Below are positions 11,490 to 23,335 of a stretch of DNA of 64,000 bases, piece by piece. The DNA lies in assembly GCA_947623455.1 (NCBI GenBank), contig OX392545.1, positions 23,051,501 to 23,115,500 of the forward strand, read 5' to 3'. The position numbers were made by a program, and so were the translations under genes. The notes below the pieces were generated by a model, which saw only the letters and a list, made by a program, of their open reading frames with translations, ran no database searches and was not told where the DNA came from. Position 1 is the first letter of the stretch, and each line of letters starts with the position of its first letter. Origin of the DNA: Mimachlamys varia. Its lineage: Eukaryota; Mollusca; Bivalvia; Pectinida; Pectinidae.

Positions 11490-12820
11490 GTCAGTGGAAA
11501 ATGCTCAACAGAAAGATTACCTATTTTATAAACAGCTTTGTTTTGTAGAAATTACAGAAATATTTTAGACATGCGCGTATTGATTAATGATCAGATTCAG
11601 AGTAGCCTGACTTCCAGGGCAAGCTTTGGTGTGAAAAATAGGTCAAGGTCAAATAGTGATCTTTGACCTAGATGGAAGAGAGGTTCAAGTCAGATGATGA
11701 GTTTGATGCAGTTTTACTTGGATTTCATCATTGTAAGGTAAGATGGTAATATAAGTAATTAACCAAAGTCAAAAACTGACCTCAAAGGTCAAAGGTCAGT
11801 AGGAGGTATTCCTTGGTGAAATCAAGTTTCGCCTGTACAGGTAAGCCTATGTTAAGTCTTCAGCAATGTCACTGAACTTCAGGCCCCCGGGTTTCATCAA
11901 CGTTCCTTAACTTAAAATTCTCCATAGGAAAGCATTACAGAATTTAAGGAGAAAATCCTAAGCTAAGGAACTTTCCTTAAATTCTGTTATGCTTTCCTAT
12001 GGAGGATTTTAAATTAAGGAATTTCCTTAAGTAAAGGATCGTTGATGAAACTGCGGTCAGAAACAGTAATCTTGTGTAATGACCATCAACCATACAAGGT
12101 AAGTCATGTGTTTGCCCGAGCGGGATGAAAGCTTAAGCGACTAACTTGAACATGGTATTGTTTGGCTAGATTTATAGATGTTGTTTGTGATACCAGCACC
12201 TAAAGCATGGCTTAATTCACTGATTCACTTTTAACCTCACTTTATATATCACAAGTCCGCTGTGTCTTGTCAAATGAATGTTTTGCAGTATTATGTAATG
12301 GGAAACTCTCTGATTACCTCCCTTTGATATTATATATCATATTTGATTTTATTTCATATTATGTGATGGTATATCACAACATTGTTTTTTTTTCTGTTGT
12401 TTTTATTATGGAAAATCTTAGCTTTTGAAAGAAATTCATTTCTGCTATTGTATAATATGTCAGAAACAAAATTAGTATAGTTGTGCATTAGTTGATATAC
12501 TACGTTGTGTATCATAAGTTAATCAAATTTTATTCTTTCAAGAATTTTTATAATTTTCAAACTCATTAAAAAAGAATAAGTTAGGTTATTTAGTGCTGAT
12601 AGCTTATTTATTACAGATCAAGAGCTTTATGACAAAGGGAGATAATCTCGTAGGTTCCCATTACATCAAGCATGTTGTCCTACCAATCATAATCAATTCA
12701 TTTTCATTTTTTACGTCATCATTCGTCCTTGATAAAATCTAAACATTTTTAGATGGCACAAATATGCTTGTAGATTTAATAGATATAAACATAAAAAATA
12801 CTATTTGATTCAAAATCTAG
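11490..12820 (+). other. Intron, no gene seen
   Basis: AT-rich intron carrying the foldback element at 11891-12051. The first 300 bp contain several gaggtcaaaggtca-like stretches. No extra exon found. Confidence 0.6.
11891..12051. repeat. 160-bp foldback element (family F2), copy 1
   Basis: Long inverted repeat: gtttcatcaacgttccttaa at the left and ttaa...gatcgttgatgaaac at the right. Inner arms ctccataggaaagcattaca / tgctttcctatggag. The whole unit can fold into one hairpin. Related copies at 20976 and 22276. Confidence 0.85.
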
Positions 12821-12988
12821 AGTAAGAGTGGAGATGCTACAGAAGAAGCAGGTCAGGGGGAGACAACTGTGACAGAACAGGAGTCAGAAGAGGTAATTGA
12901 CATTGACCTTGAGGACCCTGATGTAGAGAAGGCCGCGAACCTCATTCAGGGCAAATTCAGAGGCTTGTCCAGAAAGAAAAAAGACTGA
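12821..12988 (+). CDS. SPA17: IQ-module exon 2, terminal (stop TGA) - alternative C-terminus A
   Basis: Starts in phase 0 after atctag. The 55 residues start SKSGDATEEAGQGETTVTEQ, followed by VIDIDLEDPDVEKAANLIQ and GKFRGLSRKKKD, then TGA at 12986-12988. The module is complete (IQGKFRGLSRK), so this is a functional-looking end and not a decayed exon. No donor is seen before the stop. It would end a short isoform of four IQ motifs, the form closest to ordinary Sp17. The first AATAAA I find is about 1.2 kb downstream (14155). Transcripts carrying later exons must skip this one. Confidence 0.72.
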   Translation, partial: SKSGDATEEAGQGETTVTEQESEEVIDIDLEDPDVEKAANLIQGKFRGLSRKKKD

Positions 12989-14710
12989 AAATAATAAGTG
13001 CAGAAATTGACACCTTCCTAATTATTATTGAAAATTATGTATACTTTTTCGCTTAACCTGAAAAGTTGTTTTAAATATTTTAGTGCTTAGTAAAGCTTAT
13101 AAAACACACATGGTGGATTTACTTTTGGTTTTAATTTCTTATCTATTAATGCAAAAAAAAAAAAAATAATTCTGCAACTAAATTCAGGAAGAGGAAATGG
13201 AAAAAAAACTTCAATATTATTTAATAGTATGAAGAAAACTTATCAGAATCAATATCAAGTTTCCTATTATAAATATATAGCTTCTGTAGTGTAATTGAGT
13301 AAGGCTAATGATTAAGGAGATGTAACAGAAATTGTTAATGTATAGCTCTATTTGCCGTTTCTAACTGGAATGTCTAGGGTTGATTTAGGTGTATCTTGGG
13401 AGTACTAAGTGTACAATTATTTATTTACCAGGGCTGTACTTGTGTAGGTCTATTCCTTCTTTATCCGCTGTGTATAGTATTGATGAGTGTCCATCAAGTC
13501 CATTACAGAAACAGGTCAATATACTGTGACCTGTACACGATATAGGACCATAAATACAGTAATACCCTCTGACCAGTATAGCCCTATAACTTACAGAAAT
13601 GGCAATTTTAATACAAACCGCTGCTCATAAAACCACTGTCTCTAGTGTATCTAGTGTATTGGTTAGGAAAGCTGACGATTACAGTATTTTTTAAAAAGTA
13701 AAGATATAATCCCTTTATTTTAAATTTTCTATATGCTGGATGGATTTCTAACTGGAAAAAGACTTGTGAACAAAGGCACTAAAGAAAATATATATATTCT
13801 CATTATTCTGTGCCTGGAATCTAATATCAACAGTTTACCAATTTTGTCTATTCGCTAACTCTCATGCAATTACCAGTCATTAGATATAAATATAATATTA
13901 TATGAATTGCATCAAATTTTGAGAATTTACTGACAGAAAGCTAAGGAAAATTAGGGAATTTGAGAGCAGTGGGTCATTTTCCGAAAGTTTAGTCAGCATC
14001 GAAATTAAAAGAACGCTAGGCTATTGTATCAAACATCTAAAGAAAGATTGAACATGGTATATCAAGTCAAGTTTTGAGGGGTGACAACCCCTGTCCATAG
14101 CCCCTTCCCTGCTGAAGTCCAGAATTTAATTGAAAAGGAAACTGATAGTTAGACAATAAATAAGAAAGGACATAAACCAATCATTGGCTCTTTAACAATT
14201 AATCTCAAAATAAATTGACCAATCAGATTGTCTGTAACACATTTGGTCAGTTAAAATAAACCAGGCTGCTGTAAACAGGTGTTATTGATTGGCCTGTCAT
14301 ACGAACAGCTCTTTAGTATGTATAGGACAAGAAAATGAAAACTGCTACAAACGATAAATAATTTAAGAATTCCTTATCAATTATTCAATCCAGCATGCCA
14401 CTATCATCCAAATTTATTTAACAAATCAATACCTAGTATTCTGATAACTTGTCAGCTCTCCCTGCTGCAGTACATTGGTAATTTTAACGTAATGAATAGG
14501 TTTTCTACAGACATAAACAACAAATAAAACCAAGCCTTATACTGAGTCTCGACACAATCCCAAAGAGACCATACAAATGTACACTATTTTCGTTTTGGAC
14601 AAAGAAGTTCACAATAAAAAAGGAAAAATATTGTTTCTTATTTTAATATAACTTTATTTTAAAATCATTCATTTGTCATCAAATACAGGATTTATATTTC
14701 TTATGTTCTG

Positions 14711-14796
14711 AACTCATTCACCCCTGAAGACACATTTAAACTTTTCCAATTTAAAGGTTGGAATAGTTCATTGTAAATTTCAGGGGTGAATGAGTT
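14711..14796 (+). repeat. 85-bp foldback element, copy 3
   Basis: Near-consensus: aactcattcacccctgaaga at the left, caggggtgaatgagtt at the right, internal ccaatttaaaggttgg. Confidence 0.85.
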
Positions 14797-15654
14797 AAAA
14801 TTATTCCTCTACTAAGAGACGCTCTCAGTTTCCTTTCAATTGGAAGCTGAGTCCATTACAGGAGAGTTATCGTTCTATGGCACTGTCTTATAATAACAAA
14901 TGGCAATCATTTTGTCTATGAATGCCTTGGCTCACATATATTAATGCTATTATGACATCACACACGTTATGATGGATAACACAGACTCCCAACAGAAGCT
15001 AATTTCACCTTATTGAACTACATTGTATATGCTGAAATTTAAGAACTATTTTTGAGTATAAACAAATTAACAGGATGAACCTCATTTTTAAAATGATAAA
15101 TATGTATGATGAAAAGGAATAAGTTACATGTAGTATTTATAAATGAGTAGAAATACAACAGAAGACAGTTTAAAATTTAATGTAGATTCACTGTACTTTT
15201 GAATTCCTCCTATGAGAAAATACAAATTGTAAAATAAAAATTCTACTTGTTGGCATGTGAAATGGAGAAAATTAAAATATATTGTTACTCTGTTTAATTG
15301 ATGACAAGAAATGGCCATTTGACTCAGCATTTTAACAGGCTAATTATATAGAAATGTGTCATTTAAAGTTCCAATAGAATATTTAAAGAAAAAGTTTTCA
15401 AAAAAGTTCTTAATCTTTACTTTGAAGCAAAATAAATACAGTTATCATTTTCGAATACCTTTATAGCCAATTTCTTGATATATCTTTTAACACTGTGTGG
15501 GCTAATGTTTACCTTTGCCACTTAAGTGGTTTTATGTTGCCTGTGACTCTATGATGCCTCTATAACTATTTGTTGTTTGGGAAATAAATTAATGTCATTT
15601 ATATTTGACACCAATATGATCTTGTTGGTAAAGTTTTAACAGAAAAAATCTGAT

Positions 15655-15930
15655 ACCAAAGAAACCAATGATGATAATATTTTTTGTTGCCAACAGAACT
15701 TGTTGCCATAGTAAAAATCTGTTGCCATGTCATAAGTTTCTGTTGCTATAGCAGCATGACTAATGTTGCCAAAGAAATAACTTGTTTCCTTGACAACAAT
15801 TGTTATAGGAGGCTTAGGGGTCACAGGCATTGTTTCCTTGTTACTGTTGCTTGTTTTGTTGTTATTGGTTACTGTTGCCATGTTGTTCTGCTGTCACTCA
15901 TTTGTTGCCACATGTTTGTTGCCACTGCAT
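15655..15930. repeat. TGTTGCC-rich tract
   Basis: TGTTGCCA/TGTTGCTA/TGTTGTT words recur about 15 times over 275 bp directly before the exon at 15977. Open frames here on both strands follow from the composition and show no domain. Confidence 0.5.
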
Positions 15931-15976
15931 GAGTTTGTTTGCTGTAGTTTGTTGTGTTGTTTGTTGATTAATCAAG

Positions 15977-16090
15977 GCCAGAGACAATCAAGCTGATATA
16001 GAACTTGATCCTAACGCTAACGATGCAGCTATTAAGATACAGGCTGGATACAGAGGTCACAAGGCCAGAAAGGAGGTCAAGGCCAAAAAG
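15977..16090 (+). CDS. SPA17: IQ-module exon 3
   Basis: 114 nt, phase 0-0, acceptor ttaatcaag, donor AAG|GTAGGT. It encodes ARDNQADIELDPNANDAA followed by IKIQAGYRGHKARKEVKAKK. The leader is the shortest and most divergent (DIELDPNAND instead of DIDLxDPEV), but the IQ motif IQAGYRGHKAR is complete. The upstream sequence is an unusual TGTTGCC-rich tract that supplies the T-rich acceptor region. An alternative acceptor AG at 15980-15981 would break the frame. Confidence 0.82.
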
Positions 16091-17230
16091 GTAGGTCAGA
16101 GTTCAAAGGTTACATTCTGTAAATACTACAAAAACTGATGCATGCTAATGGACATGTTGTGTTATTTATAAGTTTATGTATTCATGTGTTCTTCTCATTT
16201 GAAATGAGATGAGCTACTTGCAGCTCATGAAATTTATCTCAAGACCATTTAGGTTTATCCCTAATAATTATGAACAGAACCGAACTCATCTTTGTGTATA
16301 TATTCTGAGAGTGAATTTCACTTGTTTTTATATGAAGAATGCTTTTAGTGGGATGGAAATTTTCTCTTTTGAAATGCTGCTGGCCGAATGACTTGCTACA
16401 TGTTGATACTTTAATGTTTCTTTTATCACTTAACAATTACCAGCTTCACAGAATTATTGTTAAACCAACCGTCTGCTTAATAAAACCTAGAATGTGCAAT
16501 TAGGGAAATGACAGATCTGATGCAGTTGGTTTGCATCAACTTCAGGAGAGTTAATCGTCATTTTGATAGACAGACATTTGAATGTAGCGTTAAACCCTGA
16601 AATATAACACTTAGCAGTTGTTTAATCCATCAGCCTCACGTCACTACCATTTAAATTATCATCATATCAGTATTAGATATCCTCACAAAGTACTCTTTTT
16701 TTCTCTGTTTCAATCGCAATTGGATTTGGCAGGTTTTTCACAATAACACTAAAATTTCAATTTTTATGTTTCCCCGCTGAATTATAGTGATGAATTATTG
16801 CCACAATGGGGATGTGAATAGTGTAAACAGATTTTTTGAAGAAAAAAAAGAATAAACACTTTGGGCTGAAATCAACGAGATGAAATTGGCTGTGAAACAA
16901 ATTAGCTGCAAGGATCCAGTATTTGCTCCGAACCTGATAAACATTGAAAATTTTGAAAAAGATACCTTAAAATTTTCAGATAAACATTTTTTGCCTGAGG
17001 AAGGTATCTGAATTCCCCTACATATTTATACCATATACACATCACAATAATTTTTATTGTAATTAGTGGTAGATAGAATATAATCACATCTGCATGCCCC
17101 CCAAAAATAAACCTGACTGGAATTTTTTTTTCAAAACTGCTTTTGATAATAGTTGCTTAATTAATAAAAAATCAAACTATCATGGATGGGATTTGGGTAT
17201 TATTTATGGAAGAAAAAAAAAATTTGTAAA

Positions 17231-17316
17231 ACTCATTCACCACTAATGACACATTTGGACCCTTCCAATTCAAAAGTTTGACTAGTTCATTGTGAAGTTT
17301 CAGGGGTGAATGAGTT
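17231..17316 (+). repeat. 85-bp foldback element, copy 4
   Basis: Left actcattcaccactaatgac (mutated arm), right tttcaggggtgaatgagtt. Confidence 0.8.
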
Positions 17317-17482
17317 CACTAATCAATACTTCACAGTCTGTTTATAAATCTACAGTTAACACACAGTTTTCAAATTCAAAGCAAAATCAATATTTCAATT
17401 AGAGGGAAACACTTGTACACAATTCTTTTTCAATATTTTTGATGGTCTTTCCATAAAGAAATAGTAAAAAAGGTAAATTTAT

Positions 17483-17600
17483 GTAACCCTGGTAAATACC
17501 AGCTGCAATATACCGCTCGACAGGGAGATCTTCTTCAGCTCGATTGGTTGAGCGTAAGACTAGTAGCCACTCTGAGGTTCTGGGTTCAAGACTCCTAGCG
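17483..17600 (+). repeat. tRNA-derived SINE-like remnant
   Basis: agctcgattggttgagcg resembles a D-arm/A box and gggttcaagactcc a B box, at the spacing seen in tRNA genes. The acceptor and T stems do not pair well, so it is not a functional tRNA. The upstream part matches 3770-3815. Confidence 0.4.
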
Positions 17601-17928
17601 GAGGCATTTAATTGTAATAAATAATGACCTCCTACATTTATGAGAAACTTGTCCCAGGATCGTGAAACAATCTTCAGTCTAAATTTATCTTAACGTTAGA
17701 ATTAGCCAGCCAATCACTAGTAACGTTACAAAAAGTGACGTCATGCCTGATTGGCTCAAATCACAAAATTAAGTCTAAGATTGTTTCATGATCTCGGGGC
17801 TTGGTATTTTCCTTCTATCTAGCTGTAGGAATACACTCAAACATTGCGGAAAGCAAAAGTGTGAAACCCTGGTGCTGCTGGTTTGATGCCTAATTCATTT
17901 CTATTAACTTTTATTGTTTATATTTTAG

Positions 17929-18060
17929 GAAGCTCAAGAAGAGAGCCCAGAGGATAAGAAGGAAGAAGTAGACATTGACCTTGAAGACCCTGAGGTAGCG
18001 AAGGCTGCGACTAAGATTCAGGCCGGGTTCCGCGGTCATAAGACGAGACAAGAGCTGAAG
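17929..18060 (+). CDS. SPA17: IQ-module exon 4
   Basis: 132 nt, phase 0-0, acceptor tattttag, donor AAG|GTACGT. Translation: EAQEESPEDKKEEVDIDLED, PEVAKAATKIQ, AGFRGHKTRQELK. It holds a standard acidic leader and an intact IQ motif (IQAGFRGHKTR), with a Glu/Lys-rich linker. It is the last module before the Glu/Lys repeat tail exon at 19026, which it joins in frame. Confidence 0.87.
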
Positions 18061-18152
18061 GTACGTACCAACCATTGTACTCAACTAATATGTTTATTGT
18101 TGTTGTACCAGTGAATCACCTCAGATATATATACATTCTTCTGATTGATTTT

Positions 18153-18237
18153 AACTCATTCACCCCCTGAAATTTTATTATGAACTATTCCAACCTTTGA
18201 ATTGGAAGAATTCATATGTGTCTTCAGGGGTGAATAA
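18153..18237 (-). repeat. 85-bp foldback element, copy 5
   Basis: Reverse orientation: aactcattcaccccctgaaa at the left, then tgtcttcaggggtgaat at the right. Confidence 0.85.
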
Positions 18238-18306
18238 TTTCAAATTAACTTTTTATGAGGATCTAAAAATTGTTCAAAAAAAATTTTTTTTTTAATGCAA
18301 CTGTTG

Positions 18307-18394
18307 AACTCATTCAGCCCCTGAAGACACAACTGAAATATCTCATTCCAAAGGTTGGAATAGTTCATTGTGGAATTTCAGGGGTGAATAGGTG
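18307..18394 (+). repeat. 85-bp foldback element, copy 6
   Basis: Forward orientation, 70 bp after copy 5: actcattcagcccctgaaga ... atttcaggggtgaatagg. Confidence 0.85.
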
Positions 18395-19025
18395 AAGTTA
18401 CTTAAGGCTGTATGTAACCTTATTGTGACATGTATTAATCTTAAAAAAATGTTCCATTTTTAATAGAATTTTAAAAGGATTTAATAGGATCTTTTTGGTT
18501 GTATTTGAATAGTATATTTGAATAGTTATACAATAGTTATACATTTTTTTAGATTTTGTAAGAGTTACATGAAGATTCAAAAGGTAGATCTATATCAGTA
18601 TAAGGGAGATAACTCCAACTCAGATCACAGTACAAAATGTATATATAAAGTGTGTAACATTTTTTCCCTGATTTATTTCAAAATTGCCACTCAGTTCAAT
18701 ACACTACTGCTAAATACAAAGTGTTTATTATGCATAAACATGAAATAATCTTGTACAAGGCCCCTTTGAATATCATTATTTAGCCATATGCTTATATTGA
18801 ACACGTAAGCTGTGTTTTTATTTCAAATTATGGGTAACAAAAGTATTACAAAATGTTTAATTTTTACTCGCATATTTCTTAAATGTCACATAAAATTGAC
18901 AAATAAGAATCAAGGATATTTTGACAGTGATATATCATAGGGGAGCTATTGTAGAAATTAAGTGTTACCACAAATCTGTAACTTCCGATAGCTGCAACAT
19001 CAACTTAAAATTCACTAAACCACAG

Positions 19026-19622
19026 GGAACAACAGAGACATCTGGTGAGGAACAGGCGGGAGTATCTGATACAGGGGAAGTAACTGAACAAAAATCTGAC
19101 GAAACTAAAGTAGATGAGGTTCCTGAACAAAATATTGATGAAAATAAGCAGGAAACATCTGATGAAAAATTAGATGAAAAAGTTGATGAAACTGAAGTAA
19201 CCACTGAACAAAAATCTGAAGAAAAATCAGATGAAGTTCCTGAACAAAAAACTGATGAAGTTTCTGAACAAAAAGCTGATGAAGTTTCTGAACAAAAAAC
19301 TGATGAAGTTTCTGAACAAAAACCTGATGAAGTATCCGATGAAAAAGTAGATGAGGTTAAAGAACAAACTTCTGATGAAAAAGTAGAGGAGTCTCAGACA
19401 GAAGAAAAACTAGAGGAGAAGGTAGACGAGAGTCAGTTAGAACAGGCTTCACAGGAAATCGCTAAGGAAACGGTAGAGGAAGTTCAATCAGAGGAAAAAG
19501 TAGATGAAAATGTATCAGATACTCCGGCCGATAAACCAACAGATGAAAAATCAGAGGAGAAAGTTGAGGAAAGTCCTTCGACACAGACTGAAGAACAAAC
19601 TGAAAAGGTGACACAGTCGTAG
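19026..19622 (+). CDS. SPA17: Terminal exon with Glu/Lys/Asp-rich repeat tail - alternative C-terminus B
   Basis: Acceptor ctaaaccacag, phase 0, 198 codons then TAG (19620-19622). There is no IQ motif. The tail is highly charged and low in complexity, with repeated EQKxDEVSEQK and DEKxDE units, most regular at residues 70-105. It is likely disordered and extended. Open sequence before 19026 is intron. AATAAA hexamers at 20395 and 20568 could serve as poly(A) signals about 0.8-0.95 kb after the stop. The tail resembles acidic repeat tails of sperm and cytoskeletal proteins; no specific function is claimed. Confidence 0.75.
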   Translation, partial: GTTETSGEEQAGVSDTGEVTEQKSDETKVDEVPEQNIDENKQETSDEKLDEKVDETEVTTEQKSEEKSDEVPEQKTDEVSEQKADEVSEQKTDEVSEQKPDEVSDEKVDEVKEQTSDEKVEESQTEEKLEEKVDESQLEQASQEIAKETVEEVQSEEKVDENVSDTPADKPTDEKSEEKVEESPSTQTEEQTEKVTQS

Positions 19623-20394
19623 TGTTATAACTAGTTAGATAACCTATTGCTCTCTGTCCAATACAACACATACACCAATGTTCTGTATTAACTGTTACTC
19701 CAGTACTCCGGGGTAGCTCAGGCTTCTCCAGGCTGCATCATACACACCAGATTTTTTAACCCTCTCACCCCAATGTGACAGTAGTAAACCGTTCCATGTA
19801 TTGTAAAGGATAAGTCCATTTCAGTATGGAGTAGTAAAATACTTAATGGGGTATTTGACAAAATGGATTTTTTCTGAAATTGTAGGAATTTACTTTCGTT
19901 TTTTTTTTAATTTCATCCCTTATCAGATTTGTTCAAAAATGGGTTGATCTTATTTCCATTTACATTTTACCTCATTAAATCTGTTTACGAAACTGCAAGC
20001 TTATTTCTGTAATTAATTCTAGGATGGGTTTCTTTTTGATGATTCGATGCTTTCACTGGCCAAATTAAAGTTGATAAATTCTTAGATGAATCTTGGCCTG
20101 TCCAACCCTTTTGTTCCTTCATAAAATGCTTCAAGAGATTTTGAATAATCTATGAATTTAAGAAGCATTTTGCAAGATTTATTTTTTCTGGCTTGAAGGG
20201 AGTATCACGGCTTATTAAGTAATTGGCATATTGCATTCTATTTCAGGAATATAAAGTCATCTCTTAATTGAAATAATTTTCTTCAGCAGTAAAATGTGTT
20301 AACAAAGATGCTGGTTTTAAAAATCCAATGATATATTTCCCTCGATCTATTGCCAAACCCCTTATAATGCCGAAATATCTGGACAAATGATGGC

Positions 20395-20400
20395 AATAAA
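20395..20400 (+). promoter_or_regulatory. Possible poly(A) signal AATAAA for terminal exon B
   Basis: AATAAA occurs here, and again at 20568-20573, about 0.8 and 0.95 kb after the TAG of the exon ending at 19622. Such hexamers are common by chance in AT-rich sequence, so either is only a candidate 3' end. Confidence 0.3.
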
Positions 20401-20798
20401 ACAAAGTTTTACTGTCCCTCTGTTAAACAGATATGATTCTGGGATCTAATGTGTAACATGCGCCTGGATAAAACTGATGCTCTTTCTTGACGTTTTCCTT
20501 AAATCAGTTTTATATATATATATATATCTTTTCTCTATTTATATAAATATTATATTCTTTAGAGTTAAATAAAGGGCCAGGTTGAGAGTAGATATTGTAT
20601 AGCTGATAAGGGGCTGCTGTAGTGTATTCTTGTCATCTATCTAGACAGTAGGCCTGCTACTATCTTAAACTATGAAATTAGTATTTTTTTATGGCAGAGA
20701 AAAAATCATATTTTCAAATGTATCACTTTTTTAAAAAATATTATTTCTCAACTTTATTTCATTTGAGGTAAAGGGAATACTATTTTACATCTTAAATT

Positions 20799-20880
20799 AC
20801 TCATTCACCCCTGAAGACCCATTTGAACTTTACTGATTCAGATCTTGGGATAGTTCATTATGATATTTTAGGGGTGAATA
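20799..20880 (+). repeat. 85-bp foldback element, copy 7
   Basis: actcattcacccctgaagac ... attttaggggtgaata; right arm slightly decayed. Confidence 0.8.
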
Positions 20881-20975
20881 TAGATTACAATAAAACTTTC
20901 AAAAGTAATGGCAGAATTATTTGAGAATCAATGTTACATTGATGTCTGTTTCCTAAAACAGAAAGTTGATCTACT

Positions 20976-21561
20976 GGCCCCTGTTTCTGAATTGAAAGAA
21001 ATTCCTTAACTTAAAATTCTCCATAGGAAAGCATTACAGAAATTAAGAAACGTTCCTTACCTTAAGACATTTTCCTTCTTCTGTAATGAAATTCTGTAAT
21101 GCTTTCCTATGGAGATTTTCAAGTTAAGGGATTTCCTTAAAGGCCCATTATACCTAACTTCAGGAAATTTTTCGTGATTCTGAAAATTTTTATAAAAGAA
21201 TCCAGTTGATAAACATGCAAAAATAAGCCTAACACGAAGTAAGCCTGAGCGGTAACTAACAAGAAACTCTTGACAGAAAAATCCAAAGAATTGAAAATAA
21301 TTCAGGTGGGGCCCACTTCAACAACAAACCGAAGTTAGAAGACAGTTCAAAATGGATGCGTGTTTACAAATACCGAGTTTCAACTGGTGCTGTACTAGAA
21401 ACCGCGTAATAATTCATGTTGAATATTGCTGATATCAGTTAATCTTAACTAAATCTATAAATATAAAAAGTTATTATAGGCTTGATTTTCTCTTCAAGTT
21501 TTGCCGAAAGTTACGTATATTGGGCCTTTAATAGCTAAGGAGAATTCATGATACTGGGGCC
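20976..21561. repeat. Foldback element F2, copy 2, split by an insertion
   Basis: The left part shares ccttaacttaaaattctcca, taggaaagcattacag and the mirrored tgctttcctatggag with copies 1 and 3. After ttccttaa the element is interrupted by 390 bp and resumes as ttaatagctaaggagaattc and atgatactggggcc. Confidence 0.75.
21137..21531 (+). mobile_element. TTAA-flanked non-autonomous transposon, copy 1
   Basis: TTAA at both ends (21137-21140, 21528-21531). Terminal inverted repeats AAGGCCCATTATACCTAAC and GTTACGTATATTGGGCCTT. A second copy, roughly 85% alike by eye, lies at 53122. No coding sequence. TTAA target duplication is the habit of piggyBac-type elements; that assignment is inference. 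Confidence 0.75.
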
Positions 21562-21818
21562 AGATCATCTTTTCTAAAAAAGTAATAAGTCAAACTTTAG
21601 TCAATGAAATCTGGTATAAAAACCAAGAAAATAAATAGTTTTTGTATAGACGTGCATAGTTACATAAGTAAGGAGCCTATTCGTATAATTAGTTGCTAGA
21701 TGCCAGTTGATTAAGAACTTAGAACTTAGGATTTTTCTTTCATATATATTTTTCTCTTGTAATGGTAGAGGTCTACTAACAATTTAAGTCACTTCTTGAC
21801 AAATTTTCTCGTTAAATA

Positions 21819-21941
21819 TTTGATATATACCCAACACACCATCATAGAAGTGAACCATGTTTGATATATACTCTACACACCATCATAGAAGTGAAACATG
21901 TTTGATATATACTCTACACACCATCATAGAAGTGAACCATG
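21819..21941. repeat. 41-bp tandem triplet
   Basis: Three copies of tttgatatatactctacaca followed by ccatcatagaagtgaaccatg. Confidence 0.85.
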
Positions 21942-22275
21942 TAACGACACTGCTTCTCATATCTCCCCGCCCATGTATATTTACCCCTCGCTAAATTATC
22001 TTAAAAAAGGGAGGTAATTTGGGTGTGTTCATCTACCTTTCCGTTCGATTCCTCCCAGATGATATGTATTTCAACCAAGTTTTATATGTAATGATTTAAA
22101 GGCTAATTTGATATCCACAGTGTTAATGTTTTACTACTCATGCGTACATTACTCACAAGGCCTTATATTAAGACTTGATTCTGATTGGTGAATTCGTTTT
22201 CACAATCAATAAATACCCCATAAATTTGTCCAATGTTTAGGCCTTAGCCAAATTTTTTATGGACGCCATGTTCAG

Positions 22276-22467
22276 GCCATGGTTTCATCAACATTCCTTA
22301 ACTTAAGGAAACTCCTTAACTTAAAATTCTCCATAGGAAAGCATTACAGAATTTAAGGAGAAAATCCTTACTTATGGATCTTCCCTTAAATTCTGTAATG
22401 CTTTCCTATGGAGAATTTTAAGTTAAAGAATTTCCTAAAGTTAAGGAATGTTGATGAAACAGGGGCC
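22276..22467. repeat. Foldback element F2, copy 3 (intact)
   Basis: ggtttcatcaacattcctta ... taaggaatgttgatgaaac, with inner arms ataggaaagcattacagaat / attctgtaatgctttcctat. Best preserved copy. Confidence 0.85.
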
Positions 22468-23335
22468 TGGTATGGACAGTGTTTTGGAGACTCCACCACA
22501 CTGTAGGTTACACCAAATCTCAACAATACACCATAGATAGAACATTCCTGAGGATTGGGACACAAGAATGGTACATACTCATAATCGTATAGACTCTGAT
22601 ACTGTCATATATTTGTGACAAGTAATTAATCGCCCTTGCTTGTTCCAGCTATAGAAATCTGTACTAAATGAGTGGTATATTGTAGAACTACTAACAACAT
22701 TTCTACGTTTTAAAAATATTTTCATTTGTTACATTGATTACATTTATTTCATAAATATTTGATTGAATTTTTCCAAAACCATTATATTAATTGTTCCATG
22801 GTTATGTTGTGTTCGTATCAATTGAATTACATTTTAGTATGTTGTACATGTAGAATTTTTTCTATGTAAATTGATAAAGTAATTATTGTAAATAACATGA
22901 AACAGAATATTAATTGATGCATTTGGCTGCCATTTTGTATCTTATTTCAGTTTTTGTAGATCACCAACAGTAGCTGATTGTCTCTATCACTCATGATATG
23001 AGACCGTGTAAATAATCAGACATTTTTATCCTAGGTTCCACATCACTGTTGACTTTCCAGTCTGTTGTTTTGTTTAGTGATCCACTATACCTTGTTGTGG
23101 ATTAAGAATTGTGTATTTCACAGATGTGGATTTATAATGTTGCGTGATCTTTATGATAGGGGGTAGCAGACTCTGCTGGTGGATTTTTTAGTCCCCGAGG
23201 TTTGCTGGAGCCTCCATATATAGCCACAGTTAATCTCATTTGAGTAGTGGCACGGTATATTAATATACACATTTTCGTAGTACATGATTTGAAATTATAC
23301 AGAACTAGTTTAATTTCACTTCTAAATTAATTAAT

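Larger units (their letters stand above)
12989..15976 (+). other. 3' UTR of isoform A and intron, no further gene
   Basis: AT-rich. Contains poly-A runs (13153), AATAAA at 14155-14160, and one 85-bp foldback at 14711. No IQ exon was found over nearly 3 kb. Confidence 0.6.
16091..17928 (+). other. Intron, no gene seen
   Basis: AT-rich intron with one 85-bp foldback and one tRNA-like SINE remnant. A 20-bp inverted pair occurs around 17670-17800 (gtgaaacaatcttcagtcta / agtctaagattgtttcatga). Confidence 0.6.
18061..19025 (+). other. Intron with two foldback elements
   Basis: Two copies of the 85-bp foldback in opposite orientation at 18153 and 18307. The rest is AT-rich with no coding signal. 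Confidence 0.6.

Noticed and set aside
11386..11568. Overlapping open frame within the exon at 11357
   Set aside because: Frame-shifted shadow of the IQ module; lacks the IQ and acidic motifs.
15636..15996. Overlapping Val/Cys/Leu-rich open frames on both strands
   Set aside because: Caused by the TGTTGCC-rich tract preceding the exon at 15977.
17530..17600. Functional tRNA gene
   Set aside because: D-arm-like and B-box-like words are present but the stems do not pair; better explained as a SINE remnant.
18921..19025. Start of the tail exon upstream at 18921
   Set aside because: The extra 35 codons are unlike the tail, and a good acceptor in phase 0 lies at 19025/19026.
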